In this document: piece after piece, positions 1-10,736 of the stretch | How the letters are laid out: each line of letters opens with the position of its first letter | How positions within the stretch are numbered: the stretch's first letter is position 1 | Origin: Phymorhynchus buccinoides | Lineage: Eukaryota > Mollusca > Gastropoda > Neogastropoda > Raphitomidae | Length of the DNA: 64,000 nt | Assembly: GCA_017654935.2 (NCBI GenBank) | Contig: CM065687.1 | Coordinates: forward strand, 15,167,338-15,231,337 | Direction: 5' to 3' | Program-made: the position numbers and the translations under genes | The notes under the pieces: model-generated | Database searches by the model: none | What the model saw: only the letters and a program-made list of their open reading frames with translations | Told to the model about the DNA's origin: nothing

Positions 1-96
1 CACAAGGCCTTCCAAAATATTGCCATTCCAAACTGTAACATTCAACCCACAATCAAGCCACAAGGATGATGCACAAGAAAGCACTGATAGCATGTA

Positions 97-882
97 CATG
101 GGTGTTACTCCCCAAAATGAAAAATACTGAAAGGCCGGGGTACAGGGGCAGCACCCTGTTGGGGTGTTCAGGGGGGCAACGCCCCCCTGAAGCTGAAGCA
201 AAAATGCAATTGCAGAGATCATTTCCATAGCTCTCCTGCAATCTGGGAATGGGTGAGGAACAGATTACGATTTGACATCATAGTTCTGTTGGCAGACGAC
301 AGTTGACACATTGTAAAGTGACTGTCTAAGTTGCTGAGACATGACAAGTCACATTACCTTTTTACAAAAAATACAAAAGATCTATGGTTAAAATCATATT
401 TTCATGACTAAGATTTTTTACTGACATTTCAGAAACACAACTATAAAGTTATAAAGCCGTTCAAATAGAAGATAATAATTAGATCATAAGTGAAATACGA
501 TGTCAGTGGATCCAAACATGACTTTCAATTGAGTTTTTTTAAGCAACATTTTTAACATATTCATACGTTTAATATCATTTGATGAATTGAAATATAGTTG
601 TAACTTACCTTTCTGTGAAGTTTGTAGCTTTCATGACACAAAATTCATGCTGACAATGTTGAATTTAATTCAAATAAGTAGTGTGAATATGACTCGGCCG
701 CCATTTTTTTTGTTGTATTTTCACTTCCGGTGGTTGGAAGATCCAGATTCAAAATGCCCCCAACCACAGTTAACAGATCAACTTTTTTGGGGGGGACAAA
801 ATTTTAAAAATACGGAATTTCCGTCTCAGCAGAAAACTTAATTTACGGATTTCCGTTTATACGGAAGGTAGTAGCACCCATG
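97..882 (+). mobile_element. Non-autonomous DNA transposon, TIR CATGGGTGYTACT, 786 bp
   Basis: Ends CATGGGTGTTACT... and ...AGTAGCACCCATG are inverted repeats. The 6-bp CATGTA at 91-96 and 883-888 is a perfect target-site duplication. Matches the copy at 11237-12047 over its length in reverse orientation. No transposase frame. Confidence 0.88.
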
Positions 883-917
883 CATGTAAACCTCCATCAA
901 GACAGACCACTCAAGTT

Positions 918-1440
918 TTAAAGGGGCACCCTGACGGATGAGTTTTCGCAAGAAACATGTCAAGATCACCAGGAAAACACCCATTTACAGAGGTCGCAAC
1001 ACTCACTTTGCTCTGGTTTCTTATAAATCAACCCGCCAAATCTGCGATTCCTCTTTGGCGGAGGTGCTGGAAGTTAGATTCTTTCAGTGAAAGAGAAGCC
1101 ATGTGCCTTCTCTTTTCTAATGGCCGGCTGAGTCGCTTAGACCAAATCACGAAATATCCACAATACAAGCCTTTTTATTTACAGTTTACCTAGAAGAGTT
1201 TCGCTCACAACAAAGGAAATAGCTCCAATTTGTTTTTACTGCACTCTAAGAGAAGAAAAAAGCTTCAATCACTCTGAGTGTCCTCCACCCACCCTGTCCA
1301 AAATGGCTTCTCTCTCCGGCAACTCCGCGAAGGAGGAATCGCCGTTTTGATTTATAGGAAACCAGAGCAAAGTGAGTGTTCCGATCCTTGAAAAGGCTGT
1401 CTTTCTGGTGATCTCGACATGTTTCTTGCAAAAACATGGA
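918..1440 (+). mobile_element. TTAA-type MITE, TIR family AGGGGCACCCTGACGG (3' end worn)
   Basis: Starts at TTAA 918-921 with AAGGGGCACCCTGACGGATG and is collinear with the complete copy at 13760-14291. The right terminal repeat is missing or replaced after about 1440. Confidence 0.7.
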
Positions 1441-2603
1441 AGCCCGTGGGGTGTGTGTGTGTGAGTTATGCTGTAATTAGACAACATGTAACAACAAACT
1501 CAAAACACATACCCTTCTTGGTAAAGATAGTGAAAAAAGTGAGGGTCTGGGAAGAAAGAAGGGGAAGGGGTTGAAGGGAGGTGACTCTCTCTGAAAACAG
1601 AACATTGCAGTTACTGAACATCACCATGGGTGAGAAACCACATGGCAGGAAAAGCAGGAATCCTGATTTTGGCTTTGTTATTTTTTTTCCTGAAATCAGG
1701 AATTTGCAATACTTAATTGAAGAATAATTACACTGGAATGAGAACAGAAACCTTGTTTTATTGTAAAGCTAGCTCTAAATGCTCTTATTTTATGAGTAAA
1801 AATGTACCCAAAAAATCGTTCAGCTGCGGGGGCTTCGTCCCCCAACCCCTACAACCTCTCCCATAACTCCACCAAGGCGGCCTGCCGGAACCTAGGCCTT
1901 CCTGCTTTTCATTTTATCCAAGTTTCACCCTTGCATCACTGAAATTGGTGTAGCAGGCAATCAAACACAAATAATAGAGTGGGGGGCTTAAAAGCCATTG
2001 TGATGATGCTACATCAAGTACACATGCATATCTACATACTCCCACTCAGTTTCACACAGCATAGAATGCAGCCAGTCCCTAAAAATGCGTACATGTATCC
2101 CAAAGTCACAAAAAGATCCAAGTTGCCACAACTATTAGCGAAATGCGTACTGGCTTTCTTAAATCTCCCTACATTTTTCACGTCTGCTCGAAAACAAAAC
2201 GAGTAAGCAATGCAATAATCTCCCACGCGTCCAACTGCTCAAAATGTTTGAAACCGATTTTAAATGAACCCTAAAAACTATTGAGCGAATCGACTTAATA
2301 AATGTATAGATTCTTATTTCTAAACATTCTTCTAGTCAATCATACATTAGAGAATGTTTTCTTTCTCTACAAACTCTTTCTCTACACATTATACTTCAGG
2401 ACCCCGCTTGCAATATGCACTGTGTACACAGTGATGCCAATTAATGTGCGCACAAGCACACACAAACACATTTTTTTCTCCATGTTGACGATGTAGAAAT
2501 GTTGACAATGAAAGATTTTGCTGTTCATCCATACACAGATTTTTTTTAAACCACCGCCGTTCAATTTTCTCCTACACAGGCACCTGTGTTTGAAAAATGT
2601 TGA
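1441..2603. other. No gene recognised
   Basis: AT-rich DNA with a short GT run (1452-1462) and a GC-rich patch at 1826-1850 resembling the G/C block of the 786-bp element. Short ORFs here show no family features. Confidence 0.6.
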
Positions 2604-2769
2604 TACAATGGAACCTCCCTTATAAGACCTCCCATTATAAGACTCCCTCCCATATAAGACCAACTTCTTTGAGACATTGCCCTTCTTTGTTAGTATTAGC
2701 ACTTCCTTATATGACTCCTCCCTTATAAGACCTCATTTTGGATGATTTTTGAAGGGAGGTTCCACAGTA
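2604..2769 (+). mobile_element. TA-flanked MITE, TIR CARTGGAACCTCCCTTATA
   Basis: Inverted ends TACAATGGAACCTCCCTTAT and ...GGAGGTTCCACAGTA, with TA at both borders. Five related copies occur in the window. TA target and CAGTG-type ends resemble Tc1/mariner-pogo derivatives; that assignment is an inference. Confidence 0.75.
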
Positions 2770-3257
2770 ATAATTATGGTCATTGCGATAACCATTTTGA
2801 TTTAACACAATGTTTGTCACTCAGCACAACTGTCAATTTTATTAAGGCATGCTTTTCTTCTTCTTTTTAATAAAGGACCCCCCCCCCTAATTATCAAGTA
2901 ATAAAAAGTCCACATAAAAAGTAAGATTATCAGAATTGCAGTTCATTTTTTTATCATTGGAGTTTAAGCGATGTGCCTAAAGTTTAAAATATCCACACAC
3001 ACAACAGACACACACTCACACAACACACAGACAGCATTCAAATATTTTGTCAAAGATGTGAACACATAATATAGTTAAATAGAATCACATAGCATGCTTA
3101 AAAAACCAAAAAATGATTAATTGAAAAAAGCATTCCTTCCACAAAGCACACAAGGCTAACACAAAATTCAGATTAAAGCTACTATTAAGGATAAAATGTG
3201 AAACTCAAACATTTTTACAAAACTGACAATAAGAAATGCCGATTTACACAGAAAAAA

Positions 3258-3664
3258 AGCTGAAATATCTTCATGCCAGAAAGAAAAGCTGAAATATCTT
3301 CATGCCAGAAAGAAAGCTGAAATATCTTCATGCCAGAAAGAAAGCTGAAATATCTTCATGCCAGAAAGAAAAGTTGAAATATCTTCATGCCAGAAAGAAA
3401 GCTGAAATATCTTCATGCCAGAAAGAAAAGCTGAAATATCTTCATGCCAGAAAGAAAGGCTGAAATATCTTTATGTCAGAAAGAAAAGCTGAAATATCTT
3501 TATGCCAGAAAGAAAAGCTGAAATATCTTTATGCCAGAAAGAAAAGCTGAAATATCTTCATGCCAGAAAGAAAAGCTGAAATATCTTCATGCCAGAAAGA
3601 AAAGCTGAAATATCTTTATGCCAGAAAGAAAAGCTGAAATATCTTCATGCCAGAAAGAAAAGCA
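3258..3664. repeat. 29-30 bp minisatellite, about 14 copies
   Basis: Tandem copies of GCTGAAATATCTTCATGCCA plus GAAAGAAAA with small variants (TTTATG for TTCATG, A-run length). Ends directly against the fold-back element that follows. Confidence 0.95.
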
Positions 3665-4088
3665 GCTTTGGTAAAGGTCAAGATGTGCCACCCCCCCCTA
3701 CCTATCTCGGTTAATTGTATTTTTCCGTTATTGCCTTTCTTACCATACATAAAGCTGTATTTTAGGAACCTTTTTAGCTAATAACCTTTTTGGAATACTA
3801 ACCCTAACCCTAGCCCTACCCCTACCCCTACCCCCCACCGTATAAGACGGAAAAACGCAACGAACCACAACTGTGACAAATCGCGGTGTACTGCAGTACA
3901 TAGTAAGGGGGTAGGGTTAGGTTTAGGGGTAGGGTTAGGGTTAGGGTTAGTATTCCAAAAAGGTAATTAGCTAAAAATGTTCCTAAAATACAGCTTTATG
4001 CATGGTAAGAAAGGCAAAAACGGAAAAATACAATTAACCGAGAAATGCATGGGGGGTGGCACATCTTTACCTTTACCGAAGCTTTGCT
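3665..4088. repeat. Fold-back element with ~170-bp inverted arms and telomere-like repeats
   Basis: The left arm (about 3668-3832) and right arm (about 3908-4085) are imperfect inverted copies. Left reads GTAAAGGTCAAGATGTGCCA... to CCCTAACCCTAGCCC; right reads TTAGGGTTAGGGTTAG... to ...GGCACATCTTTACC. A ~75-bp spacer separates them. Confidence 0.85.
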
Positions 4089-4725
4089 TCAAACACTAGT
4101 TTAAAAACGATCCGATTTTACAGCTCTTTACGAAGAACGCGAAGATTACAGCTCTTAATAAAGCAAGCTTAAATATAAACATTTCAGTTCTCCATCAGTC
4201 TATATGCATAGATGGCAATTTTTTTTTTACCACAGCTGCTAAGTAGATTAAACAATAAAAAATGCCTTGAGATAACATGAGCATACCCCTATCAATTTGC
4301 ATACACGCACGCACGCACACACAGATATTCCTTTGTAGAAACAAAATGATAAAATACTGCACATAAAGCAAAGAACAACTGCCATTCACAATAAAACAGG
4401 TCCCATATATACATATGTACAATCACCATGTTCACTTTTAATGTCGAACCTTTTGATGTTATGCTTAGGTATCCTAGACACACATACACTTACAGGCTGC
4501 TTTCCATTCTCAACAAGTACAAAATCAGAACAGAAAAAAGTGGTCAACAAGAAAAAATTTCTCATGAATTTGATATGTGACTAAATGTTTGGAATTCGAA
4601 TTTCATATTTAGAGTATATAAAATAAACTCCATGTTTCTGAATGTATTGGCACCAAGGTAGACAATATTTCACGCAGACACCAGGGCTGCCTACCCTCTG
4701 CAACTGTTTCCAGGGACAAACTAAT

Positions 4726-5278
4726 TACCATATTTTTCGGATCATTAGGCGCTGCTGTGCATAAGGCGAATAGGGCAATTTTCAAGAAAAATCTGAAAAA
4801 ATTAAAAGGCGCCCTCGTTTATAAGGCGATACACACTTCGCAAAAGAAAGTTGAAGTTTGAAGCCCTCGTACGTCCTGTAAACGCTTACCGACCACCATT
4901 ACTGCTGTCATAAATGAGAGTTGACTCACTTCTCAAATAATCGAACTTCCGGTTGTTGTGTTTGGACTATTCTTCGCGAAACTAGTAGAATTACAGCATT
5001 TGAAGCTCTACAACGATGCTTTTTACATCCAATGTTGCATCTGTTGGACGGTATCTCGGATGATAATAGGGATTTTGAAGCATTTTAACGTGAGTATTCA
5101 TCGTAACGGCAACTCATTACCACTTTCGATGTTGTGACTCACAGTAGACTGTACTGAGTATGGCAATCGTTGCCTCTCTTCTCACGATTTTGTTCACTAA
5201 TAGGGCGCCCTCGTTTATTAGGCGCATAGGTCGAAATTGGAGAAAAAAATATCGCCTTATAGTCCGAAAATTACGGTA
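4726..5278. mobile_element. TA-flanked MITE, TIR ACCRTAWTTTTCGGAC, 553 bp
   Basis: Ends TACCATATTTTTCGGATCAT and ...AGTCCGAAAATTACGGTA form inverted repeats of about 25 bp with AAGGCG/TTAGGCG subterminal motifs, TA on both sides. Its right part recurs at 19088-19242. Confidence 0.8.
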
Positions 5279-5671
5279 AAAACCAAGGACAGAGACTTCT
5301 TTCCAGGGACAAACATCGCAATGTCATGCATCACGGTCAAAATGAATATTAACTTTTGATTATTTCGTGATCTAGCAAACGTTCTGCGACTGGATTTTTG
5401 GGGTAGTCTTCTTGATTCTTATTGGCGTCATTGTGCTTCGATCGTGAAGATCCTCTGGTGTTCAGTAACCTATGTGTAACATGTCAGAAAGGAAAATGTT
5501 AACAGTATCTGTTGTTTTGGGTGTTCCTGTGTTCAATAGTAAGGTTAGCTAACAAGATAAGCGATTTCTCTATACAATTTTGAATCTACTCAGTTTCCCG
5601 GGACGCCAGGGAGAAAAGTGGATTCCAGGGACAGGGTGCCGTTTTTGACTTCAGTTTACAGGTATTAGGTA

Positions 5672-5940
5672 TTAGTATTACTGTACTTCATAGTCACAGA
5701 GGCGTATCTGTGAAATTCGGGTTGCTCCCACCTGGAGAGCACGTCGCAGTCAGAGGCGCGCCACCCAATTTTTAATTTGTTTTTATGCATGCAAATTTTT
5801 GTGTGACTGATGAGGTAAAGTTTGACCAAACGACAAACGACAACGTTTTCGTTGCCACTGGGTTTAACGTGTGCATAAGTGCATGGGCACACGGGACCTC
5901 TATCGTCTCGTCTGAAAGACTCCACGTTCAGAGGGGGGGG
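5672..5940 (-). mobile_element. tRNA-headed SINE, 5'-truncated copy
   Basis: Shares the tail ACTTCATAGTCACAGAGGCG, the block GGGTTGCTCCCACCTGGAGA and the TTTGTGTGACTGATGAGG core with the full copies at 15795-16180 and 22757-23145. The head is lost before the tRNA-like part. Confidence 0.85.
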
Positions 5941-6576
5941 CGGTAGGCAGCCCTGAGATACACATAAGCATTTGTTCCACAATCACACTTAAGACTGTCA
6001 GATACTGATACAAACAAGAGACAGGTTTTTTTAGCAGAAGAAGTTGGCAAGTAGGAAATACTATAGTGTTGATCATGTTCTGTGCAGAGAGAGAATGGCT
6101 GTTTGCATTCATATTAACTTTGCCTTAGATCTGGCCTTTGCTTCGGTTTTAGTTAATAATCAAATATTGGGTCCAAATTTTTATTCTTGGTCAAAATTCG
6201 ATACTTGCTTTTCAACAAAAACAAGAACAAAATAAAATGCTTTTTGACCTGAAGAATTGATTGGTGCTCTAAATATTTTTGATATAATACTAGAGGATTT
6301 TTTTTATTATTTTTAAACCCAAGTATCACAAGTTTTTAAATCGTTGTATATTCAAAAAGACTATAACATGAAAATAATCCCATTAAAAAAAATTGTTAAT
6401 GCGAAAAACTCACATACACATAAAAGTAAAACATTAAATATTTCTTCTATATTTTTTATAATGAATCCTTCATATTTCTCTTCCGACGGATATACATACA
6501 TCTATATTTCATAAAATACCACATGGAATGATCAAGTCATAGGTAAAATTGCATTAATGTATAACTCATTCATTGA
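5941..6576. other. No gene recognised
   Basis: AT-rich sequence without splice-supported coding frames or clear repeats. Confidence 0.5.
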
Positions 6577-7030
6577 CAGGCATCAGAATACTCCAGAGTC
6601 CAATCCGCGGACAAACAACACTCGCCATGACTCGGAGTCGACATCGAGTCGGACCCCACAAAACTCGGCATCATTGCGATCATTCGCTACCCGATTTCTC
6701 GCGGAAAAATTCAAAGTTCTCACATCATCGTAGTCTCCCGCGATCATGTCCTCTAAATCGACTCATTTAAAACCCAAATCACAATCACTGTCATCAAAAC
6801 AAACTCTGAAACAGTGAAAGTAAGAGTCTAGAGAGCTCTAAACTCGGAAGAAAAAACAAACATGGCCGCGATTTTTCGTTTCCGAAGGCGCAGTATGAAA
6901 ACAAACTGCTTAAGAATACCATTTGAGAATAAGATTGCGCTGCCTCATGAAGCACAAACCGCGGCCGGCATGCCCAAACCGCGGCCAGTGGCTACCAAAA
7001 CCGCGGATCCGCGGACCGTTCTGATACCTG
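6577..7030. mobile_element. DNA transposon remnant, TIR CAGGCATCAGAAT, 454 bp
   Basis: Ends CAGGCATCAGAATACTC and ...GTTCTGATACCTG are inverted. The interior has several CCGCGG-containing motifs. Related to the 257-bp copy at 32916-33172. No clean target duplication remains here. Confidence 0.7.
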
Positions 7031-7240
7031 ATTAACAAAGTACACATTTTACTTGTCTAACATGCCCTTTTCAATTCATTCTATGATCTGATTTTTTCCC
7101 TTTAAAATCCAAAAAAACACACACACACACAAACAAGATATATAAAGTTTGCCTTCATATGATTGCGGTTTTATCTGCAGTTCAAAGGATGGGGAAGAGT
7201 AAGGGAGAACAGGGGCAAGTAGGGTTTGCATTGAAGGTGA

Positions 7241-7462
7241 TTAACCCTTTCACCGCCAATGTAACATTTATGCATCACAATGGTTTAACACCCATGTCAC
7301 TAAAAGGCATCAAAGCAGGATCTGTTTTCGTAATTTTGGGAGGTAAGGATAGGCCTAATCAGGCTAATGCTTTTCATGTCACAGAGAAATTCCCAATATT
7401 GCAGAATTTTTAAGTTTAATGGTATTTTTTGGCTAAAAAATGGCTGCTGGTGAAAGGGTTAA
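7241..7462. mobile_element. piggyBac-like MITE, TTAA + CCCTTTCACCGCCA, 222 bp
   Basis: TTAACCCTTTCACCGCCA at the left, ...GGTGAAAGGGTTAA at the right; collinear with at least seven other copies here. The TTAA duplication and CCC start are piggyBac hallmarks (known for that superfamily). Confidence 0.88.
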
Positions 7463-7639
7463 AATGAGGACATCTTTTCGTTTAAATTCCTCGAGAAAGC
7501 TGCATGTTTACTTGTGAAATCCCTTAAACATTGCAGCCAGTCTTATTCCCCTTCTCCGTGTACAGAAATACAGCGAACAGCTACGCTCTTTATATAAGAG
7601 GATCTGAGACAGACCAACACAGGAAATGAACCAACATCA

Positions 7640-8060
7640 TGACCATTCATAAAGAAAGGAATGTTTTCAAATGACACGTTTTCAAATGACACATATCACT
7701 GTTAAGTGGTAAGTGTCGACACATGGTCGAATGTAAGAGGCAAGAGACAATGAGAGATTTGCCATTCGAACATTCATAAACAAAGGAATGTTTTCAAATT
7801 ACATGTTTGATATGTTTTCAAATGACACATGTCACTGTCAAGTGGTAAGTGTCGACACATGGTCGAATGTAAGAGGTAAGAGACAATGAGAGATTTGCCA
7901 TTCGAACATTCATAAACAAAGGAATGTTTTCAAATAATATATTTGATATGTTTTCAAATGACACATATCACTGTCAAGTGTAAGCATCATTATCTCTTAC
8001 TCAAGGTCGAATGTAAGAGGTAAGAGACAATGAGACATGCGCCATTCAACCATTCATAAA
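7640..8060. repeat. Tandem repeat, ~135 bp, three copies
   Basis: Each unit carries CATTCATAAA.AAAGGAATG, TTTTCAAATGACACATATCA, GTGTCGACACATGGTCGAAT and AAGAGACAATGAGAGATTTG. Units start near 7649, 7769 and 7910, the third being more diverged. Confidence 0.88.
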
Positions 8061-8081
8061 CAGACATGTTTCTCACTGATA

Positions 8082-8719
8082 CAGAGCTGATTCTAGGATT
8101 TTGAAAAAGTGGGGGCGTTCCCCCCCTAAGAATGAAAAAAGGGGGGCAGGTCCAATGGATATGAGGATAAGGGGGGGGGGGGAGGCGGCCAATTCAATCT
8201 TCGCTAGCCACTTCTTTAGCCACTCATCTTGGAACTGGTGTTCCCTTGCACTAGTGCCGTTATCTTCAGGCTGCTTCTCCGAGACTGTTGATGCAGTAGC
8301 TGTTTCTACATCTTCTGCACGCTCGTATGGCAAACGATTTCTTTTTTTTTTACTTTGCTGCCACAAAAATCAAAGTCGAAGAGCGTCGTTGTCCACTTCA
8401 TTTTGAAGAAAATTCAACATGGCGGGTAGAACTCTCGCAACTTCTTGTCGGTAAAACGAGACGAACACGATTGGTTGATTTACACTAACATTGTAAAGGA
8501 ACCAATGAAATGTCGAGAAATCATTCATTTCTGCTCGATGCTTTCGGTTTGTGCAGACGACGGATTTACCAGACGACAAAGGAATTCCCGCAGCGATCGG
8601 CCAAAAGTGCGGGCAGTTCTGCAAATATGAGGGCGTCGGCCCGCGTTTAGATCTGATTATTGCGGGAAGGAACAGATTTGGGGGGATTGTACCAATCCCA
8701 CGCCCTAGAATCAGCTCTG
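8082..8719 (-). mobile_element. Non-autonomous DNA transposon, TIR CAGAGCTGATTCTAGG, 638 bp, possible hAT remnant
   Basis: Perfect 16-bp terminal inverted repeats CAGAGCTGATTCTAGG; 6-bp duplication CTGATA at 8076-8081 and 8720-8725. The minus strand encodes a broken protein: MLNFLQNEVDNDALRL then a stop, then LWQQSKKKRNRLPYERAED to HQFQDEWLKKW. The FQ-x-x-WLKKW pattern resembles N-terminal parts of hAT transposases (inference). Confidence 0.78.
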
Positions 8720-8735
8720 CTGATATGTATTAAAG

Positions 8736-8952
8736 TATTGGCCACTGCAATGAACACCTTTTGCAAGAGTGAATGCCCTTGGTGGGTGGGGGAAGATGGT
8801 TGAGTACTGACCAAACAAGGGAATAACTCTCGCCAATAACCCTATTTGAGGCCACTGAATGGCTGCCTTTTGCACAAGTGAATGCCCTTTTGGATACTGA
8901 TCAACAAGTGCTTAACTCTTGCCATCAATAACCCTACTTGCAGTGGCCAATA
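8736..8952. mobile_element. MITE, TIR TATTGGCCACTGCAA, 217 bp
   Basis: Perfect inverted ends TATTGGCCACTGCAA / TTGCAGTGGCCAATA. Interior repeats the phrases TTTTGCAAGAGTGAATGCCC and ACTGATCAACAAG. Related copies at 20424-20975, 23921-24136 and 53561-53790. Confidence 0.85.
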
Positions 8953-9279
8953 AAAGACGGACAACAAAGGATGTGCCATTCATATTAAAAGGGGTCTATT
9001 GAAGAAATCATACGCGTTTCAATAAATGAGACAGAAATATGCCAGGTTATTACCGGACCACTTTCTCATCAAAGCGCACTAAGTCAAGAAATGCAGGGTA
9101 AAATGTGGTGGGCGAAATCGCCCAGTGAGAAAGACAAAAAAAGTGCCAAGAAGAGAACAAAAACACACACACACAAAAAAAAACCTCACTGAACTGCCAG
9201 AAGGTGCTTACTTCTGTTGTCTAACACTAACAGGGATTCTCAACAAAGTTTAACCTTTTAATTACCGAAATTGAACAAA

Positions 9280-9377
9280 GGGGGAGAACTCAGTTCAGTT
9301 ATTTATTGTCTGTTTGTGTATTATGTTTATGCAAATTGCATGAACAAAATGTTCAATAAAAAAAAAAAAAAAAAAAG
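9280..9377 (+). repeat. Retroposed 3' end with AATAAA and poly(A)
   Basis: ...TTCAATAAA followed by about 17 A, and the phrase GGGAGAACTC on both sides (9281-9290 and 9377-9386), consistent with a short retroposed fragment and its target duplication. Source unknown. Confidence 0.55.
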
Positions 9378-9645
9378 GGAGAACTCTCTTTCTAATTAAC
9401 TCTCCCTCCACTAAAGTCGATTACGATACCAATCATCTCTGGTTCAGAGCCAAAGTGAGACAAACAAAGCATCATTCTCAAAAAAGAATGTGCCAATTTC
9501 GCTTTTATGACCCCTCACCCACACAGTACACATCAACAATGGTGGGGGAGGACGACATACAAACAAATCAACATCTATCCAAGAGTGGCATACCTTTACA
9601 CTATTCGCTTTTCTCCCCTTGCTCCACCGACGCAGTCAACACAAC

Positions 9646-10061
9646 TACCGTAATTCACGGAATATAAGCCGCAACTTCTTTTTCTTACCCACCCCCCTGC
9701 GGCTAGTACAGTGCCGCGGCCTAAACGTTACCAAAAGTGAAAGTAAACTCAACTCAGTGGCATCCTTGATTCAGACCTTTCATCTGTGGCCTTGTTCACG
9801 GTTGATGACAAAAAAAATCACCTTGATTTCGGAATATTTTTCACAAAATGACGATATGTTTCGCCGTCTGACACTTTCGTTTGGGCAGTCAACACACCCG
9901 CGATCAACTCTCGACTCAACCGGAAGCGGACATCGTGCATCGCCACGCTTCCACGGCTTATGCTTCGACGTGCCTATTGCGTTATTTTTTTCAGATTTTT
10001 TTTTTAAAGTAGGGGGTGCAGCTTATATTACGAAGCAGCTTGTAGTCCGTGACTTACGGTA
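9646..10061. mobile_element. TA-flanked MITE, TIR ACCGTAATTCACGG, 416 bp
   Basis: TACCGTAATTCACGGAATAT at left and ...GTAGTCCGTGACTTACGGTA at right; same end type as 4726-5278 and 35524-35910 with AAGCCGC subterminal motifs. Confidence 0.8.
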
Positions 10062-10736
10062 CTAATTTTCCTCCTTTTGCTCCTCAACGGCAAGAATAAC
10101 ACTGCATTTCCTTTCCTTAAAGAGATGTGTGTGAGAAGCTTTAAAATGAGGTAAAAGCAATACCTGCAAAATTTATAAAACATAATGGCTTGCTCTGAAA
10201 CAATATACATAAGCACATGTATTTTCGCTTTTATCTTGAGCAAGCATTGATTTAGACTCAAATTTTGGCAAAGCTTCACAAGTTAAATATAGTTTTTGAA
10301 AATGTATTCTTTCCTAATAGTAAAAGAATAAAAAATACTAACAGAAATAAATTTTAAAAAAAGGACTGATTTTTTTTATGTGGACATTTCAGGCAAGTCC
10401 AGAAAGAAAAGAAAAAATCTGTAGTTATAAGGTTAAAACACTGAGATTCCCACAGGGAACAAATCCACAATAACAAATACTCTGCTGTAGTAAAAACTCC
10501 ATTTCCCATCCACAATCCTGTCCCACAGCACCCCGGACCAGCTGCTTTTAGTTCATGCCTATTTGTTTTAGAACTCATCACCAGTATATGTACAAATCCA
10601 AAGTTTTTATCCCTTCTTGTTGTTACCACTTGTAAGGTCTTTCCCTGTCCCTAACAACAATCATCGGAAAGGAACACTGCCTGCGTGAAAGGAAATAACT
10701 TGAAACAAATAGCTGTCTGGGTAAAACTAAAAGCAG
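10062..10736. other. No gene recognised
   Basis: Unique-looking AT-rich DNA up to the start of the satellite array. Open frames here lack family features. Confidence 0.5.

Noticed and set aside
3258..3664. Regular 30-bp repeats that look CRISPR-like
   Set aside because: Units are directly adjacent without unique spacers, and the genome is animal.
3780..3960. Chromosome end or interstitial telomere
   Set aside because: Only a few CCCTAA/TTAGGG units are present, inverted inside a fold-back element and flanked by unique DNA.
8101..8406. Plus-strand 101-codon frame in the 638-bp element
   Set aside because: It is antisense to the hAT-like minus-strand words and lacks any family feature.
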